DNA of 64,000 bases from Nonomuraea sp. NEAU-A123 (GTDB lineage: Bacteria > Actinomycetota > Actinomycetes > Streptosporangiales > Streptosporangiaceae): positions 499,376 through 563,375 of the forward strand of contig NZ_JAHFZZ010000007.1 of assembly GCF_018603905.1 (NCBI RefSeq), written 5' to 3'. The position numbers and the translations under genes are program-made. Numbering within the stretch: the first letter of the stretch is position 1; each line of letters begins with the position of its first letter. Below are positions 1 through 8,773 of the stretch, piece after piece. The notes beneath the pieces are model-generated. The model had not been told where the DNA came from. It saw nothing but the letters and a program-made list of their open reading frames with translations, and made no database searches.

Positions 1-65
1 AGACTTTCCTGTCTGGCATCTCAACGAGAAACTGCTCAGACGGTTAGCGAGGCACGCGGCCAAAC

Positions 66-95
66 CCCCGGAGTGGCCAAATGGCGACTCCGGGG
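66..95. other. stem-loop near the left edge
   Basis: Nine-base inverted arms (66-74 and 87-95) enclose a 12-base loop that itself contains a GCC/GGC pair. No U-tract follows, so a terminator role is uncertain. The first 250 bases hold no gene I can support apart from the short PIN-like remnant listed next. Confidence 0.4.
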
Positions 96-186
96 CATCA
101 CGAAAGTCGCGCCGACGCCACTCTGAACCACCAGACGCGGACCAGCCGGTACTGCTCGAATTCCTCGGCATGGTCCACCGGCAAAG

Positions 187-236
187 CTCGCAATACCGCG
201 AGAGGGTTCACTGCCCAGAATCCAGGTGCGCCATGT
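187..236 (-). pseudogene. remnant resembling the start of a PIN-domain toxin gene
   Basis: On the minus strand this stretch reads TWILGSEPS, close to the TWILDSEAL start of the intact PIN toxin whose start lies at 3480. The two DNA stretches share a 15-base identical run (ccagaatccaggtgc) with further matches on the far side (gagaggg). The first catalytic Asp is replaced by Gly and the frame has no matching start, so if homologous it is a dead N-terminal fragment of a second toxin copy. The match is short and was made by eye. Confidence 0.35.
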
Positions 237-250
237 TCGACACCCCGCGA

Positions 251-1594
251 TTACTTCCCGACGGGAAGTTCACCCGGTGAGTCAACGGCCGGCACCGTCC
301 GTCGGGCGCGGGCCGCGAGGCCGTAGCAGGCGCAGGTCAATGCGGTCAGGGTGGCGGCCACCGGCAGCGGGTGGGACAAGCCGCCGAGTACGGCCACTCC
401 GAGGGTGGCGCCGACCTGGCGGGAGGCGTTGAGGACGCCGCCCGCCGTACCCGCCGTGCCGGGCGGCGCGCTGGTGACCACGCCCGCCATCAGCGCGGGC
501 AGCACGTACGACAGCCCGAAGCCCATCACCACCAGCCATGGCGCCAGAAGATCGGTGAGCGAAACGCCGCCCAGGCCGATCGCGAGCAGGGCGAGGCCGC
601 CGAAGATCGGTGGGCGGGGGCCGTAGCGGGCCACCAGGCGGCCGGTGAGCAGCGGGTTCACCGTCATCGGGAGGGTGAGGGGCAGGAAGGCCAGCCCGGT
701 GGCCAGCGGGGTCAGGTGGCGGCTGTCCTGCAAGAACAGGGTCAGGACGAACAGGGCGCCGGAGAAGGCGAAGTTCGCCACCGCGCCCGCCAGCAGCTCC
801 GGCCAGGTCACCGCGAGCAGGCCGCCGGGCAGGACAGGAGCGTGGCTACGGCGCGCCACGACCGCCTCGCGGCGCTCCGTCAGCACCGCGCGGCGATCCA
901 CGAGCATCTTGCGGCGCTCCACGAACACCAGCGCGGCCAAGGCGACCAAGGCCGACAACCCGGCGATCAATGACGAGTCGATCAGGGCTTCGGCGAGCAG
1001 GCCGAGGAGTACGCAGGCCAGCGCCTGCACCCACCAGTCGATGAGGCGGTGCCCACGGGCCGAACGGACCTTCCGCATGGCCAGCAGGCTGATCAGGGCG
1101 AGGGGCGGGTTGAGGAGGAAGACGGCCCGCCAGCCGTACAAGTCGACCAGCAGGCCGCCGAGCAGCGGGCCCGCGGCCAGGGCGGTGCCGGTGATGGCGG
1201 CCCAGAGGCCGGTGGCGCGGGCGCGGGTGGCCGGGTCGGGGAAGAGTTCGGGCAGGAGGCCGAGCGAGCCGCCCGTGCAGAGCGCGCCCGCCACGCCGAG
1301 CAGAGCGCGCAACACGATCAGTGCGCCGAGATGGGGCGCCGCGGCGCTCAGCAGCGAGATCACGCCGAAGGCCACCACGCCGACCTTGAAGATCCGCGCG
1401 GCGCCGTACCGGTCGGCGACCGCTCCCCCGGTGAGCAGCGACGTGGCGAACGCGACGGTGTAGGCGTTCACCGCCCACTGCTGCCCGGCCAGCGAGCCAC
1501 CCAGGGAGGCGCGCAGATCGGGCAGCGCGATGGTGAGCACGGTCGTGTCGAGGATCACCAAGAAGTAGGCCAGAGAGAATCCGAACATCTTCAT
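251..1594 (-). CDS. MFS drug-efflux transporter (DHA2-like)
   Basis: A 447-residue integral membrane protein. The N-terminus (LAYFLVILDTTVLTIALPDL) carries the LDxTxxxxALP signature of motif D1 in drug:H+ antiporters, followed by a VADRYGAARIFKVG loop matching MFS motif A and a GPLLGGLL motif C region. Around 12-14 helices are visible, which makes it an inner-membrane exporter. It is divergently transcribed from a LysR-type gene 72 bases away, an arrangement that usually means the LysR protein controls the pump. A short inverted repeat (253-269) overlaps the last codons and may help termination. The substrate is unknown. The family call is firm, drug export is inference. Confidence 0.88.
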   Translation of the reverse strand: MKMFGFSLAYFLVILDTTVLTIALPDLRASLGGSLAGQQWAVNAYTVAFATSLLTGGAVADRYGAARIFKVGVVAFGVISLLSAAAPHLGALIVLRALLGVAGALCTGGSLGLLPELFPDPATRARATGLWAAITGTALAAGPLLGGLLVDLYGWRAVFLLNPPLALISLLAMRKVRSARGHRLIDWWVQALACVLLGLLAEALIDSSLIAGLSALVALAALVFVERRKMLVDRRAVLTERREAVVARRSHAPVLPGGLLAVTWPELLAGAVANFAFSGALFVLTLFLQDSRHLTPLATGLAFLPLTLPMTVNPLLTGRLVARYGPRPPIFGGLALLAIGLGGVSLTDLLAPWLVVMGFGLSYVLPALMAGVVTSAPPGTAGTAGGVLNASRQVGATLGVAVLGGLSHPLPVAATLTALTCACYGLAARARRTVPAVDSPGELPVGK

Positions 1595-1666
1595 GCCCCT
1601 CAGCCTGCTAAAAGATGATGTTTCCCCTCAACAGGCGCAACCGCAGGGGGCATTCGGGAAAACCGT

Positions 1667-2632
1667 ATGCTGACATTTGTGGATTTGCGTCAGTTGCGAG
1701 GGTTCGTGGCGGTGGCAGGGGCGGGCACCGTCACCGGGGCCGCGAACACCCTCGGCCTCGCCCCGGCCTCGGTGTCCGAACAGGTGCGCAGGCTGGAGGA
1801 CAGCCTCGGCGTCGCGCTCTTCGAGCGCACGCCCCAGGGCATGCGCCTGACCGGACCCGGCGCCACCCTGCTCACCCGGGCGCAGGACCTGCTCGACCAC
1901 GCGGACGAGGTACGGCGTGCGGTGACCGGCGAGCGTCACCGGGTTCGGATCGGGGCGCTCGAGATGCTGGCCGCGGCCAAGCTGCCCGCCATCGTCCGCC
2001 ACCTGTCCGAACGCCGCCCCGACTTGGAGGTGGATGTACGGTCGCTGACCAGGCAGGCGTTGCTGTCCGAGGTGGCCGGCGGCGGCCTGGACGCGGCGCT
2101 CCTGCTCGACTCCGGTCCCCGGATCGGCGGCCTGGGCTTCACCCCTCCGGCCGACCTGGACTTCCTGGACGTGGGCGAGGTCAGGCTGCTGCTGGTCGCG
2201 GCTCCGGACGGTGACAGGGAGCCGCTGCTGGTCAGCACGCCGGGCTGCTCGATCCGGCTGGCGGCCGACCAACTGTTCGGTGCTCGGGTGCCGCGCAGAG
2301 AGCTGACCAGCATCGCCACGGCTCGCGAGTGGACCAGGCAGGGCTTCGGAAGGGCACTGCTCCCCGACTTCGTACTGGAAGCCGACCTCGCCTCCGGCGC
2401 GCTGATCCCGCTCGACTTCACCCCTGAGACAGGTGGTGCGCCGGTCCCGCTCGACTTCACGCCCGAGAAGAACGGTGCACCGGTCCCCCGCGACCGCCCC
2501 CTGGAGACGGGACCGGCCTCCGGCGTACCGGTTCCGCTCGATTACGACGCGCCGAAGCTGGCCCTGCGGCTGGTCTGGCTGCGCAGCCGCGAGGCCGCCC
2601 TGCGCGACGTGCTCTACGCGATGAGCATCTGA
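1667..2632 (+). CDS. LysR-family transcriptional regulator with a C-terminal tandem repeat
   Basis: A 321-residue regulator with an N-terminal winged HTH (about residues 5-65, with the LysR pattern FVAVAGAGTVTGAANTLGLA then SVSEQVRRLE) and a substrate-binding domain. It probably controls the divergent MFS pump. The C-terminal lobe is unusual. A 13-residue unit, PLDFTPETGGAPV, is immediately repeated as PLDFTPEKNGAPV (residues 248-273), a degenerate third unit follows, then PLDYDAPKLALRLVW resumes the normal LysR fold. The 39-base units look like a slippage expansion of the PLDY segment that normally forms one strand. The protein may still be functional. Confidence 0.9.
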   Translation: MLTFVDLRQLRGFVAVAGAGTVTGAANTLGLAPASVSEQVRRLEDSLGVALFERTPQGMRLTGPGATLLTRAQDLLDHADEVRRAVTGERHRVRIGALEMLAAAKLPAIVRHLSERRPDLEVDVRSLTRQALLSEVAGGGLDAALLLDSGPRIGGLGFTPPADLDFLDVGEVRLLLVAAPDGDREPLLVSTPGCSIRLAADQLFGARVPRRELTSIATAREWTRQGFGRALLPDFVLEADLASGALIPLDFTPETGGAPVPLDFTPEKNGAPVPRDRPLETGPASGVPVPLDYDAPKLALRLVWLRSREAALRDVLYAMSI

Positions 2633-2642
2633 GCAGGCCTGA

Positions 2643-3062
2643 GCCTTCCTGGCACGCAGGAGCACCGGCAGCCTGATCCGGCTGACCGCCGTCGCCGAGC
2701 AGGTCGCCTCCACCGGCGAGCTGGACGTGCTCGTGCCGGTCACCGGGCAGGACGTGATCGGCCGGCTCGGCCGCTCCTTCGAGGGTATGCTCGCCCGCCT
2801 GACCCGCTCCAAGCACGACCAGCGGCGCCTGGTCCAGGACGCGGGGCACGAGCTGCGCACGCCGCTCACGAGCCTGCGTACCAACATCTCGGTCCTGCAC
2901 CGCGTCACTGAACTGCCGCCTCAAGAGCGAGACGATCTCTTGCGGGACCTGGCTCAGGAGGCGCGCGAGCTGACCCACCTGGTCGACGAGCTGGTGCAGC
3001 TCGCAGTCGACGAGCGCGAGGACGCGGACTCGGCGCAGTGGGTCAGACTGGAAAGACCTTGA
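2643..3062 (+). pseudogene. truncated sensor histidine kinase (HAMP-HisKA only)
   Basis: The frame is open from 2643 and reads the end of a membrane helix (AFLARRS), a HAMP segment (SLIRLTAVAEQV then GRLGRSFEGMLARL) and a HisKA box DAGHELRTPLTSL with the phospho-accepting His. The ATPase domain is absent: after VDELVQLAVDERED the frame runs into the convergent PIN toxin gene and stops. The N-terminal sensor and first membrane helices are also missing. Length is about 140 codons against 450-500 for MprB-like kinases. No partner response regulator is nearby. A GTG at 2727 could start a residual 111-residue product, but it would lack catalytic function. Confidence 0.8.
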
Positions 3063-3480
3063 CCTTGGAGTTTCCGGCGCCACGCGGCAGACTCGAGCGA
3101 TCCAGACACTCCCCGAGGAGCTTTTCCAGCTCGTCCGGGGCGGATGTGAGAACCCGGGCGGGCTTGTCGGCGGTGGTGATCGCCGTCGCGGCGACCATCG
3201 CGTCAATGGCGTACTTGTGACCGTGCAGCCCCGCGGATTTAAGCAGGTCTGACGCCCGCTGGGCGAGGTCCTTGGTGAGCGGTTCCACAGTCAGCCGGGA
3301 CAGCGTCCAGGCCAGCCGTGCGGGATGGACTCTGTCATGATCGGCCTCGACGATCGTGACAGCACTGATGACAACACGGATGTCGTCCTCGAACGCGACG
3401 GCAAGCCGGGCGCTCATCTTGCGATCAGCTCGCAAGTATTGGGAGAGGGCTTCGCTGTCCAGAATCCAGGTGCCGCTCAC
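3043..3480 (-). CDS. PIN-domain ribonuclease, VapC-like toxin
   Basis: A 145-residue PIN fold with the acidic residues expected for metal-dependent RNA cleavage: Asp8 (ILDSEAL), Glu45 (TIVEAD), Asp93 (YAIDAMVAATA) and Asp116 (TSAPDELEKLL). The GTG start overlaps the stop of an upstream antitoxin-like reading frame (GTGA), the usual coupling of VapBC operons. Its 3' end replaces the missing half of the convergent histidine kinase, so the module probably arrived by insertion or deletion there. The antitoxin looks broken (next entry), so this may be an orphan toxin or one tolerated by reduced expression. Confidence 0.82.
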   Translation of the reverse strand: MSGTWILDSEALSQYLRADRKMSARLAVAFEDDIRVVISAVTIVEADHDRVHPARLAWTLSRLTVEPLTKDLAQRASDLLKSAGLHGHKYAIDAMVAATAITTADKPARVLTSAPDELEKLLGECLDRSSLPRGAGNSKVKVFPV

Positions 3481-3604
3481 GCCACCTCACCGCGGGTACC
3501 GAGGCCAAGCATCTCCTCCCGAGCTGCCTGAATCTCCGCCCCGGTGAGCGGGCCGTGGAAACGTTTTGCTAGAGATGCTGTTCACCGTCAGGCCCTCGGC
3601 CCAT
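3477..3604 (-). pseudogene. broken antitoxin upstream of the PIN toxin
   Basis: The frame ending at the toxin start encodes the tail HGPLTGAEIQAAREEMLG, a good antitoxin-like C-terminus, but it is closed by a TGA only 34 codons upstream. The plausible beginning (ATG at 3604, reading AEGLTVNSISSKTF after one base is skipped) lies in another frame. One or two indels in the G-rich stretch after the ATG and near 3560 would restore a single short protein of about 40 residues. I therefore read it as a frameshifted antitoxin. A sequencing error would give the same picture. Confidence 0.45.
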
Positions 3605-3784
3605 GGTCGTCTCCTTCGTCCTGGTGAGAGCCGATCGGGTCCCAGAGCAGCGGGGCGAGGACGAGCTGAACGGTCCGGGGGTCGGCGTCAGCTTTCTGCG
3701 GTGTAATGGGGAGGAGTCTCCCTTTATGATGTGCCCCGGGATGACCCTGACACCGGGCACATCAAGCGGCATGAACGGGAAGCC

Positions 3785-4063
3785 ATGGCAGCGGAGTTCG
3801 CGATCGGTGAGTACATCCTGGTGCATGACGGCAGGACCTTAGATGTCTTCCACTGTCTGGCGGATGCCAGGCGATACCACGTGGCGTTCCTCGGGGTGGA
3901 CGCGAAACCACACCGTGACGGCTTCAAGGTGACGATCGGCACCAGGTACGACGACCGGATCGTCAACGGGGTGCCGTTGAAGATGGATCAGCAGCAGTTC
4001 GCGCGTTTCCAGGAATTCATGGCCGCCATGATCGAGGCGCGCGATGGCACAACCGCCCAGTAG
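3785..4063 (+). CDS. hypothetical 92-residue cytosolic protein
   Basis: I do not recognise this family. The ATG at 3785 is preceded by a ribosome-binding sequence (cgggaag) and is preferred to an in-frame upstream ATG at 3731. The protein (AAEFAIGEYILVHDGRTLDV, then FKVTIGTRYDDRIVNG) looks like a small mixed alpha/beta domain ending in a charged amphipathic helix (QQQFARFQEFMAAMIEA). There is no signal peptide or membrane segment. Codon use is typical of the region. It stands alone between the toxin scar and a convergent acetyltransferase gene. Confidence 0.6.
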   Translation: MAAEFAIGEYILVHDGRTLDVFHCLADARRYHVAFLGVDAKPHRDGFKVTIGTRYDDRIVNGVPLKMDQQQFARFQEFMAAMIEARDGTTAQ

Positions 4064-4112
4064 CCGCACAGGATAGCTCCCGCCCACCTCCCGTCCGAAA
4101 CCACGAGGTGCC

Positions 4113-4658
4113 CTAAATAGGGCCGATCGCCTGACCGCGCTTGAGCCGGTACAGGACGTGCGGGCGGAGCGGATTGTCCTCCGCGATGCCCGGGAAGTAG
4201 AAGTCGTCGGCTATGTCGCGGGTCATGCCCAGGCGTTCCATGACCTTGCGTGAGCGGGTGTTCCGCACGGTCGTCATGGAGATGATCTCGTCCAGCCCCG
4301 CCTCGTCGAACCCATACCGTACGGCCTGCCTGGCCGCCTCGATCGCGTACCCGTGCCCCCACGCCGCCTTCGCCAGCCGCCAGCCGACCTCGACAGCCGG
4401 AGTGAACGGCGCCTCGAACGTCTGCAGGACCAGCCCGGTGAAGCCGATGAACTCGCCGCTCTCGCGCACCTCCAGCACCCAGAGCCCGTAGCCGTGGGCC
4501 TCGAAGCCCTCCTCGATCCTGTCGACGAAGGTGTCGCTCTGCTCCCTGCTCAGCAGGGCGGGGAAGTGCTCCATCACCTCGGCGTCGGCGTTCATCGCCG
4601 CGAACGGATCCCTGTCTTCGTCGCGCCATCTGCGCATGATGAGCCGTTCTGTCTCCAT
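4113..4658 (-). CDS. GNAT N-acetyltransferase (RimJ/RimL-like)
   Basis: An acetyl-CoA-dependent acetyltransferase of about 181 residues. It opens with METERLIMRRWRDED, the classic start of ribosomal-protein Ser/Ala acetyltransferases and related GNATs. The acetyl-CoA binding region is VGWRLAKAAWGHGYAIEAA (motif A, Q/RxxGxG/A type) and the C-terminal RNTRSRKVMERLGM is typical of the subfamily. Start chosen at ATG 4658, although a GTG at 4667 is possible. It lies 21 bases downstream of a same-strand membrane protein gene and may be co-transcribed. The acceptor is unknown. Confidence 0.85.
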   Translation of the reverse strand: METERLIMRRWRDEDRDPFAAMNADAEVMEHFPALLSREQSDTFVDRIEEGFEAHGYGLWVLEVRESGEFIGFTGLVLQTFEAPFTPAVEVGWRLAKAAWGHGYAIEAARQAVRYGFDEAGLDEIISMTTVRNTRSRKVMERLGMTRDIADDFYFPGIAEDNPLRPHVLYRLKRGQAIGPI

Positions 4659-4679
4659 CCGATCCACACTAACCCAGAT

Positions 4680-5714
4680 CTAACGGCGACCGCGGATGCC
4701 TGTGAGGCGGCGCAGCAGGTCCCACCAGAACGACGCGCCGAACAGCAACGCCACGAACGTCAGCAGATAGCCAGGCCAGTGGCTGAGCGTGGTGAGGCGG
4801 TCCCACCACATGCCGCCGTTCCAGTTGACACTCGGATCGCCCTCGGCCGGGATCACCACGTTGACGATCGCGTGGTCGAACACCTTGACCAGCGCGGGCT
4901 GGCTCAGCGTGTCGGTGATGCACGGCACCGGGTTCGACTGCGCGCACTGCTCCTTGAGCTCGGTGTAGGCGTCGGGCCCCGCCTCGGACACGGCTGTGAC
5001 CGAGGCGCGGAAGGCGTTGTCGCGCAGCAGGGTCTTGCCGTATTCGAACCCGTCCATCGTGAACAGCAGCACCACCACGATGCCGAGCAGGGCGACGACC
5101 CACTTGACGTAGCGCTTGTAGAGCATCGACAGCCGCTGCATCTCGCCGTCGAACCAGGTCTCCACGCCCTGCCGGAAACGGTCCATGTCGCGCTGCGCGG
5201 AGTCCCACACACCCTTGAGATGGCCGTGCAGCGGGCTGCCCATCGACTTGAGCTTGGCCAGCAGCCCCTCGACGCCGTCTTTCTCGACGGCCGCCATCTC
5301 CATCAGCGCCACCGCGAAGCGTTCCGGCGGGATGTTGGCGATGCTGGTGCGGCCCCTCTTCGGGTGGTCGATCTCCTGGACCCGCTGGTAGAGGAGTTTC
5401 GTCATGGCGTCTTCGGCCTTGGTCTCGTGCTCGGGCGCCTGTCCCGCCTCGACCGGGGCCGGCTGGTCGCTGTGGACCGGCCGTGGGTCGCGGACGAACG
5501 GCAGCGACGCGAACACGTCCGCCACCTTGGCGGGCAGCCAGGACTTCCCCTGCGCGTCGCTGCCGTCCATGGTGTCGCGGAGGTAGGCCCACAGGAACTT
5601 GCTGCGGATGCCGAGCAGCCGTACGAAAGCCTCGTTCAGCCCGCTCACCAGCAGCGAAAGCATGAGGAACGCGAGCACGAGACCTAACGCCAGGTCAACG
5701 TAAATGGAAAGCAA
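4680..5714 (-). CDS. conserved membrane protein of unknown function
   Basis: 344 residues. A first helix close to the N-terminus (LALGLVLAFLMLSLLVSGLN) is followed by a long soluble segment (about residues 45-205), a second helix (WVVALLGIVVVLLFTM), an exported loop with two Cys (ECAQ..CITD style spacing, likely a disulfide) and a C-terminal helix (GYLLTFVALLFGASFWW). A charged tail ends the protein. I do not recognise a catalytic motif. It sits 77 bases downstream of glnE on the same strand and upstream of the acetyltransferase gene. Co-transcription with glnE is possible but not shown. Confidence 0.7.
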   Translation of the reverse strand: MLSIYVDLALGLVLAFLMLSLLVSGLNEAFVRLLGIRSKFLWAYLRDTMDGSDAQGKSWLPAKVADVFASLPFVRDPRPVHSDQPAPVEAGQAPEHETKAEDAMTKLLYQRVQEIDHPKRGRTSIANIPPERFAVALMEMAAVEKDGVEGLLAKLKSMGSPLHGHLKGVWDSAQRDMDRFRQGVETWFDGEMQRLSMLYKRYVKWVVALLGIVVVLLFTMDGFEYGKTLLRDNAFRASVTAVSEAGPDAYTELKEQCAQSNPVPCITDTLSQPALVKVFDHAIVNVVIPAEGDPSVNWNGGMWWDRLTTLSHWPGYLLTFVALLFGASFWWDLLRRLTGIRGRR

Positions 5715-5791
5715 AATCGATCACCCCGCGCCTTGATACACCCGGCGACGCACCGCCCGCACGGCTTGTAGCCAAGCTGTGACAGCCGGGG

Positions 5792-8731
5792 TCAGGAGTC
5801 GTAGAAGACCCGGTGGACCACCTGGCGGGCGCGGCGGGTCACCCGGCGGTAGTCGTCGAGGAAGTCCTCCGAGCCGTCGGGAGGGTAGCCGAGCATGCGG
5901 GCGATGAGCCTGCGCTCCCTGACGTCGGCCGGGACGCTGTCGCCGGGACGGCCCTTGACCAGCATGACCGCGTCCCTGATGCGGGAGGCGAAGCGCCAGG
6001 CCGCCGTCAGCACGGCCGCGTCGGCGTTCGCGAGCAGGCCCTCCGCCTCGGCCGCCCGCAGCGCCTCCAAGGTACGGGTGGTCCGCAGGGCGGGGTGCCC
6101 GGCCGCGAAGCGGAGCTGCAGCAACTGCGCCACCCACTCCACGTCCGACAGGCCGCCGGGGCCCAGCTTGGTGTGCAGGGCGGGGTCGGCGCCGCGCGGC
6201 AGTCGTTCGGCCTCCACGCGGGCCTTGATCCGCCTGATCTCGCGTACGACGTCGTCGGGCAGGCCGTCCGGCGGGTAGCGCAGCTTGTCGATCACGGAGA
6301 TGAACTCGGCGCCGAGCGCGGCGTCACCGGCGGAGAAGCGGGCCCGCAGCAGCGCCTGCGCCTCCCACGGAGACGACCAGCGCGCGTAGTAGGCGCGGTA
6401 GGAGGCCAGCGTACGGACGAGCGGGCCCTGCCTGCCCTCGGGGCGCAGGTCGGGGTCGATGAGCAGCGGCGGGTCGGGGGCGGGGAGGGCGAGCAGCCGG
6501 CGCAGCTCGTTGGCGACCGCGTACGCGGCGTCGGTGGCGTCGCGTTCGGAGGCGCCGGGCACGGGCGAGTGCACGAACATCACGTCGGCGTCGCTGGCGT
6601 AGGAGGACTCCATGCCGCCGAGCCGTCCCATGGCGATCACCGCGAACCTGGTCGGCAGCTCCGCCCGCCGCTCGACCTCGACCTTGCCGATCGCCACGTC
6701 CAGCGCGGCCTGGATGGTCACGTCGTTCAGCGACGACAGCGCCACCCCCACCTGCTCGATGCTCATGAGTCCGGCGATATCGGCTACGGCCGTACGGAAC
6801 AGCTCCCTGCGCCGCAGCGCACGCGCGGCGGCCACCGCCGACTCCATGTCGGACCCGTGCCTCGACACGGCCGCCGACGCCTCCTTCAGCAGCGCGTCCG
6901 GCGAGCGCGGGGCCAGGCCCTCGTCGGAGCCCAGCAGCCCGACGGCGTCGGGCGCGTTCATGAGCAGGCCGGTCGCGTAGCGGCTGGTGCCGAGCACCCG
7001 CGCCATCCGCGCCGCGACGGCCGTCTCGTCGCGCAGCAGCCGTAGGTACCACGGCGTGGCACCGAGCTTGTCGCTCACCTGGCGGAACCCGAGCAGCCCG
7101 GCGTCCGGGTCGGGCGCGTCGGCGAACCAGCCGAGCATGACCGGCAGCAGCGTCCGCTGGATCGCCGCCCGCCGCGAGACGCCCGTGGTCAGGGCGGCGA
7201 TGTGGCGCAGGGCGCCGTTGGGGTCGACGTAGCCGAGCGCCTGCAGCCGGGCGGCCGCCGCCGTGGTGGACAGCCGGGACTCCGACTCGGGCAGCCGGGC
7301 CACCGCCTGCAGCAGCGGCCGGTAGAACAGCTTCTCGTGCAGCCGCCGCGCCTCCCTCGCGTGGCGCCGCCACCTGGCGGTGAACTCCCCCACCGGGTCG
7401 GCGTGCATGCCGAGCGCGCGGCCCAGCCTGCGCAGGTCGCCGGGGTCCGACGGCAGGATGTGCGTACGGCGCAGCCGGTGCAGTTGCAGCAGATGCTCGA
7501 CCTGGCGCAGGAACGTGTACGCCTCGGCCAGCCCGCGCGAGTCCTCGCGCCCCACGTAGCCGCCGCGGGAGAGCGCGGCCAGGGCGGGCAGCGTGGCCTT
7601 GCGCCGCAGCAGCGGATCGAGCCGCCCGTGCACGAGCTGCAGCAACTGCACCGCGAACTCGATGTCACGCAGCCCGCCGGGGCCCAGCTTGATCTGCCGT
7701 TCGCCCTCGGCCCGTACGTGGGACTCGACGCGGCGGCGCATGGCCTGCACGTCCTCGACGAAGTGGTCCCGGGTCGCCGCCGACCAGACGAACTCGTTGA
7801 CCGCCTCGACGTAGGCCGCGCCCAGCGCGAGGTCGCCCGCCACCGGCCGCGCCTTGAGCAGCGCCTGGAACTCCCAGGTCTTGGCCCAGCGCCGGTAGTA
7901 GGCCAGATGGCTGCCCAGCGTGCGTACCAGCGGCCCCGCCCGGCCTTCCGGCCGCAGCCCGGCGTCGACCTCCCACAGCGAGCCCTCCGGGGTGGTCGCG
8001 GTGCAGGCCCGCATCATGGCCTGGGCCAGGCGGGTGGCGCCGCGCAGGGCCGCCGTCTCGTCGGCGCCCTCGCGTGGCTCGGCCACGAAGATCACGTCCA
8101 CGTCGCTGATGTAGTTGAGCTCCCTGGCGCCCTGCTTGCCCATGCCGACCACGGCCAGTCGTACGTCGCTCGCGTCGACCTCGGCCCGCGCGATGGCCAG
8201 CGCGGCCTCCAGCGCCGCGCCCGCGAGGTCGGACAGCTCGGCGGTGACGTCGGGCAGGCCGATCTGCCCGGTGAGGTCCCGCGCGGCCAGGTGCAGCAGC
8301 CGCCCGCGGTAGGCGACCCGCAGCCTCACCAGCGCGTCGGGATCCGACGCGCGCGGCTCGTCCTCCTCCGGCTCGGCGCCGACCGCGCGCAGCAGCTCCG
8401 CCCGCGCGTCTCCGAGCTCGGGCACGGCCATGAGCCCGAGCTGTTCGGGATGGCGTACCAGATGCTCCCCCAGGGCGGCGCTCACCCCGAGCACCGCGAG
8501 CACCCGGGCCTGGAGGTCTTCGTCCGCGCGCAGCGTGTCGAGCACGGTGGGCTCGCGCTCGGCGAGCCGGGTCAGGGAGGCGAGCGCCAGATCGGGATCG
8601 GCCACGGCTACCAGTCCTTTGAGCAGGTCGTCCAGCTCGGTCCCCGACTGTCGTACCAGGGTCGCGGCCCGCGCGCCGTCGGCGAAGCCGAGCTTTGCCA
8701 GGCGGGCGGCGGTGGACTCGATCCTCGGCAC
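5792..8731 (-). CDS. glnE: bifunctional glutamine synthetase adenylyltransferase/deadenylase
   Basis: A 979-residue cytosolic enzyme that adenylylates and deadenylylates the conserved Tyr of type I glutamine synthetase. Both nucleotidyltransferase halves are present: the N-terminal one has GMGKQGARELNYISDVDVIF near residue 200 and the C-terminal one has AMGRLGGMESSYASDADVMF near residue 700, each with the GxG and DxD metal-binding pattern. Each half is followed by a helical bundle with LGPGGL-D-E signatures. Length matches actinobacterial GlnE (about 990). The start is GTG. A GlnA2-type synthetase gene lies 13 kb away at 21600-22961. In streptomycetes, as I recall, glnE and glnA2 are also near neighbours. 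Confidence 0.97.
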   Translation of the reverse strand: MPRIESTAARLAKLGFADGARAATLVRQSGTELDDLLKGLVAVADPDLALASLTRLAEREPTVLDTLRADEDLQARVLAVLGVSAALGEHLVRHPEQLGLMAVPELGDARAELLRAVGAEPEEDEPRASDPDALVRLRVAYRGRLLHLAARDLTGQIGLPDVTAELSDLAGAALEAALAIARAEVDASDVRLAVVGMGKQGARELNYISDVDVIFVAEPREGADETAALRGATRLAQAMMRACTATTPEGSLWEVDAGLRPEGRAGPLVRTLGSHLAYYRRWAKTWEFQALLKARPVAGDLALGAAYVEAVNEFVWSAATRDHFVEDVQAMRRRVESHVRAEGERQIKLGPGGLRDIEFAVQLLQLVHGRLDPLLRRKATLPALAALSRGGYVGREDSRGLAEAYTFLRQVEHLLQLHRLRRTHILPSDPGDLRRLGRALGMHADPVGEFTARWRRHAREARRLHEKLFYRPLLQAVARLPESESRLSTTAAAARLQALGYVDPNGALRHIAALTTGVSRRAAIQRTLLPVMLGWFADAPDPDAGLLGFRQVSDKLGATPWYLRLLRDETAVAARMARVLGTSRYATGLLMNAPDAVGLLGSDEGLAPRSPDALLKEASAAVSRHGSDMESAVAAARALRRRELFRTAVADIAGLMSIEQVGVALSSLNDVTIQAALDVAIGKVEVERRAELPTRFAVIAMGRLGGMESSYASDADVMFVHSPVPGASERDATDAAYAVANELRRLLALPAPDPPLLIDPDLRPEGRQGPLVRTLASYRAYYARWSSPWEAQALLRARFSAGDAALGAEFISVIDKLRYPPDGLPDDVVREIRRIKARVEAERLPRGADPALHTKLGPGGLSDVEWVAQLLQLRFAAGHPALRTTRTLEALRAAEAEGLLANADAAVLTAAWRFASRIRDAVMLVKGRPGDSVPADVRERRLIARMLGYPPDGSEDFLDDYRRVTRRARQVVHRVFYDS

Positions 8732-8773
8732 ACCCCCATCTTGACAGCCCTCTGGTTCTGGAGCCTAAAGTTA

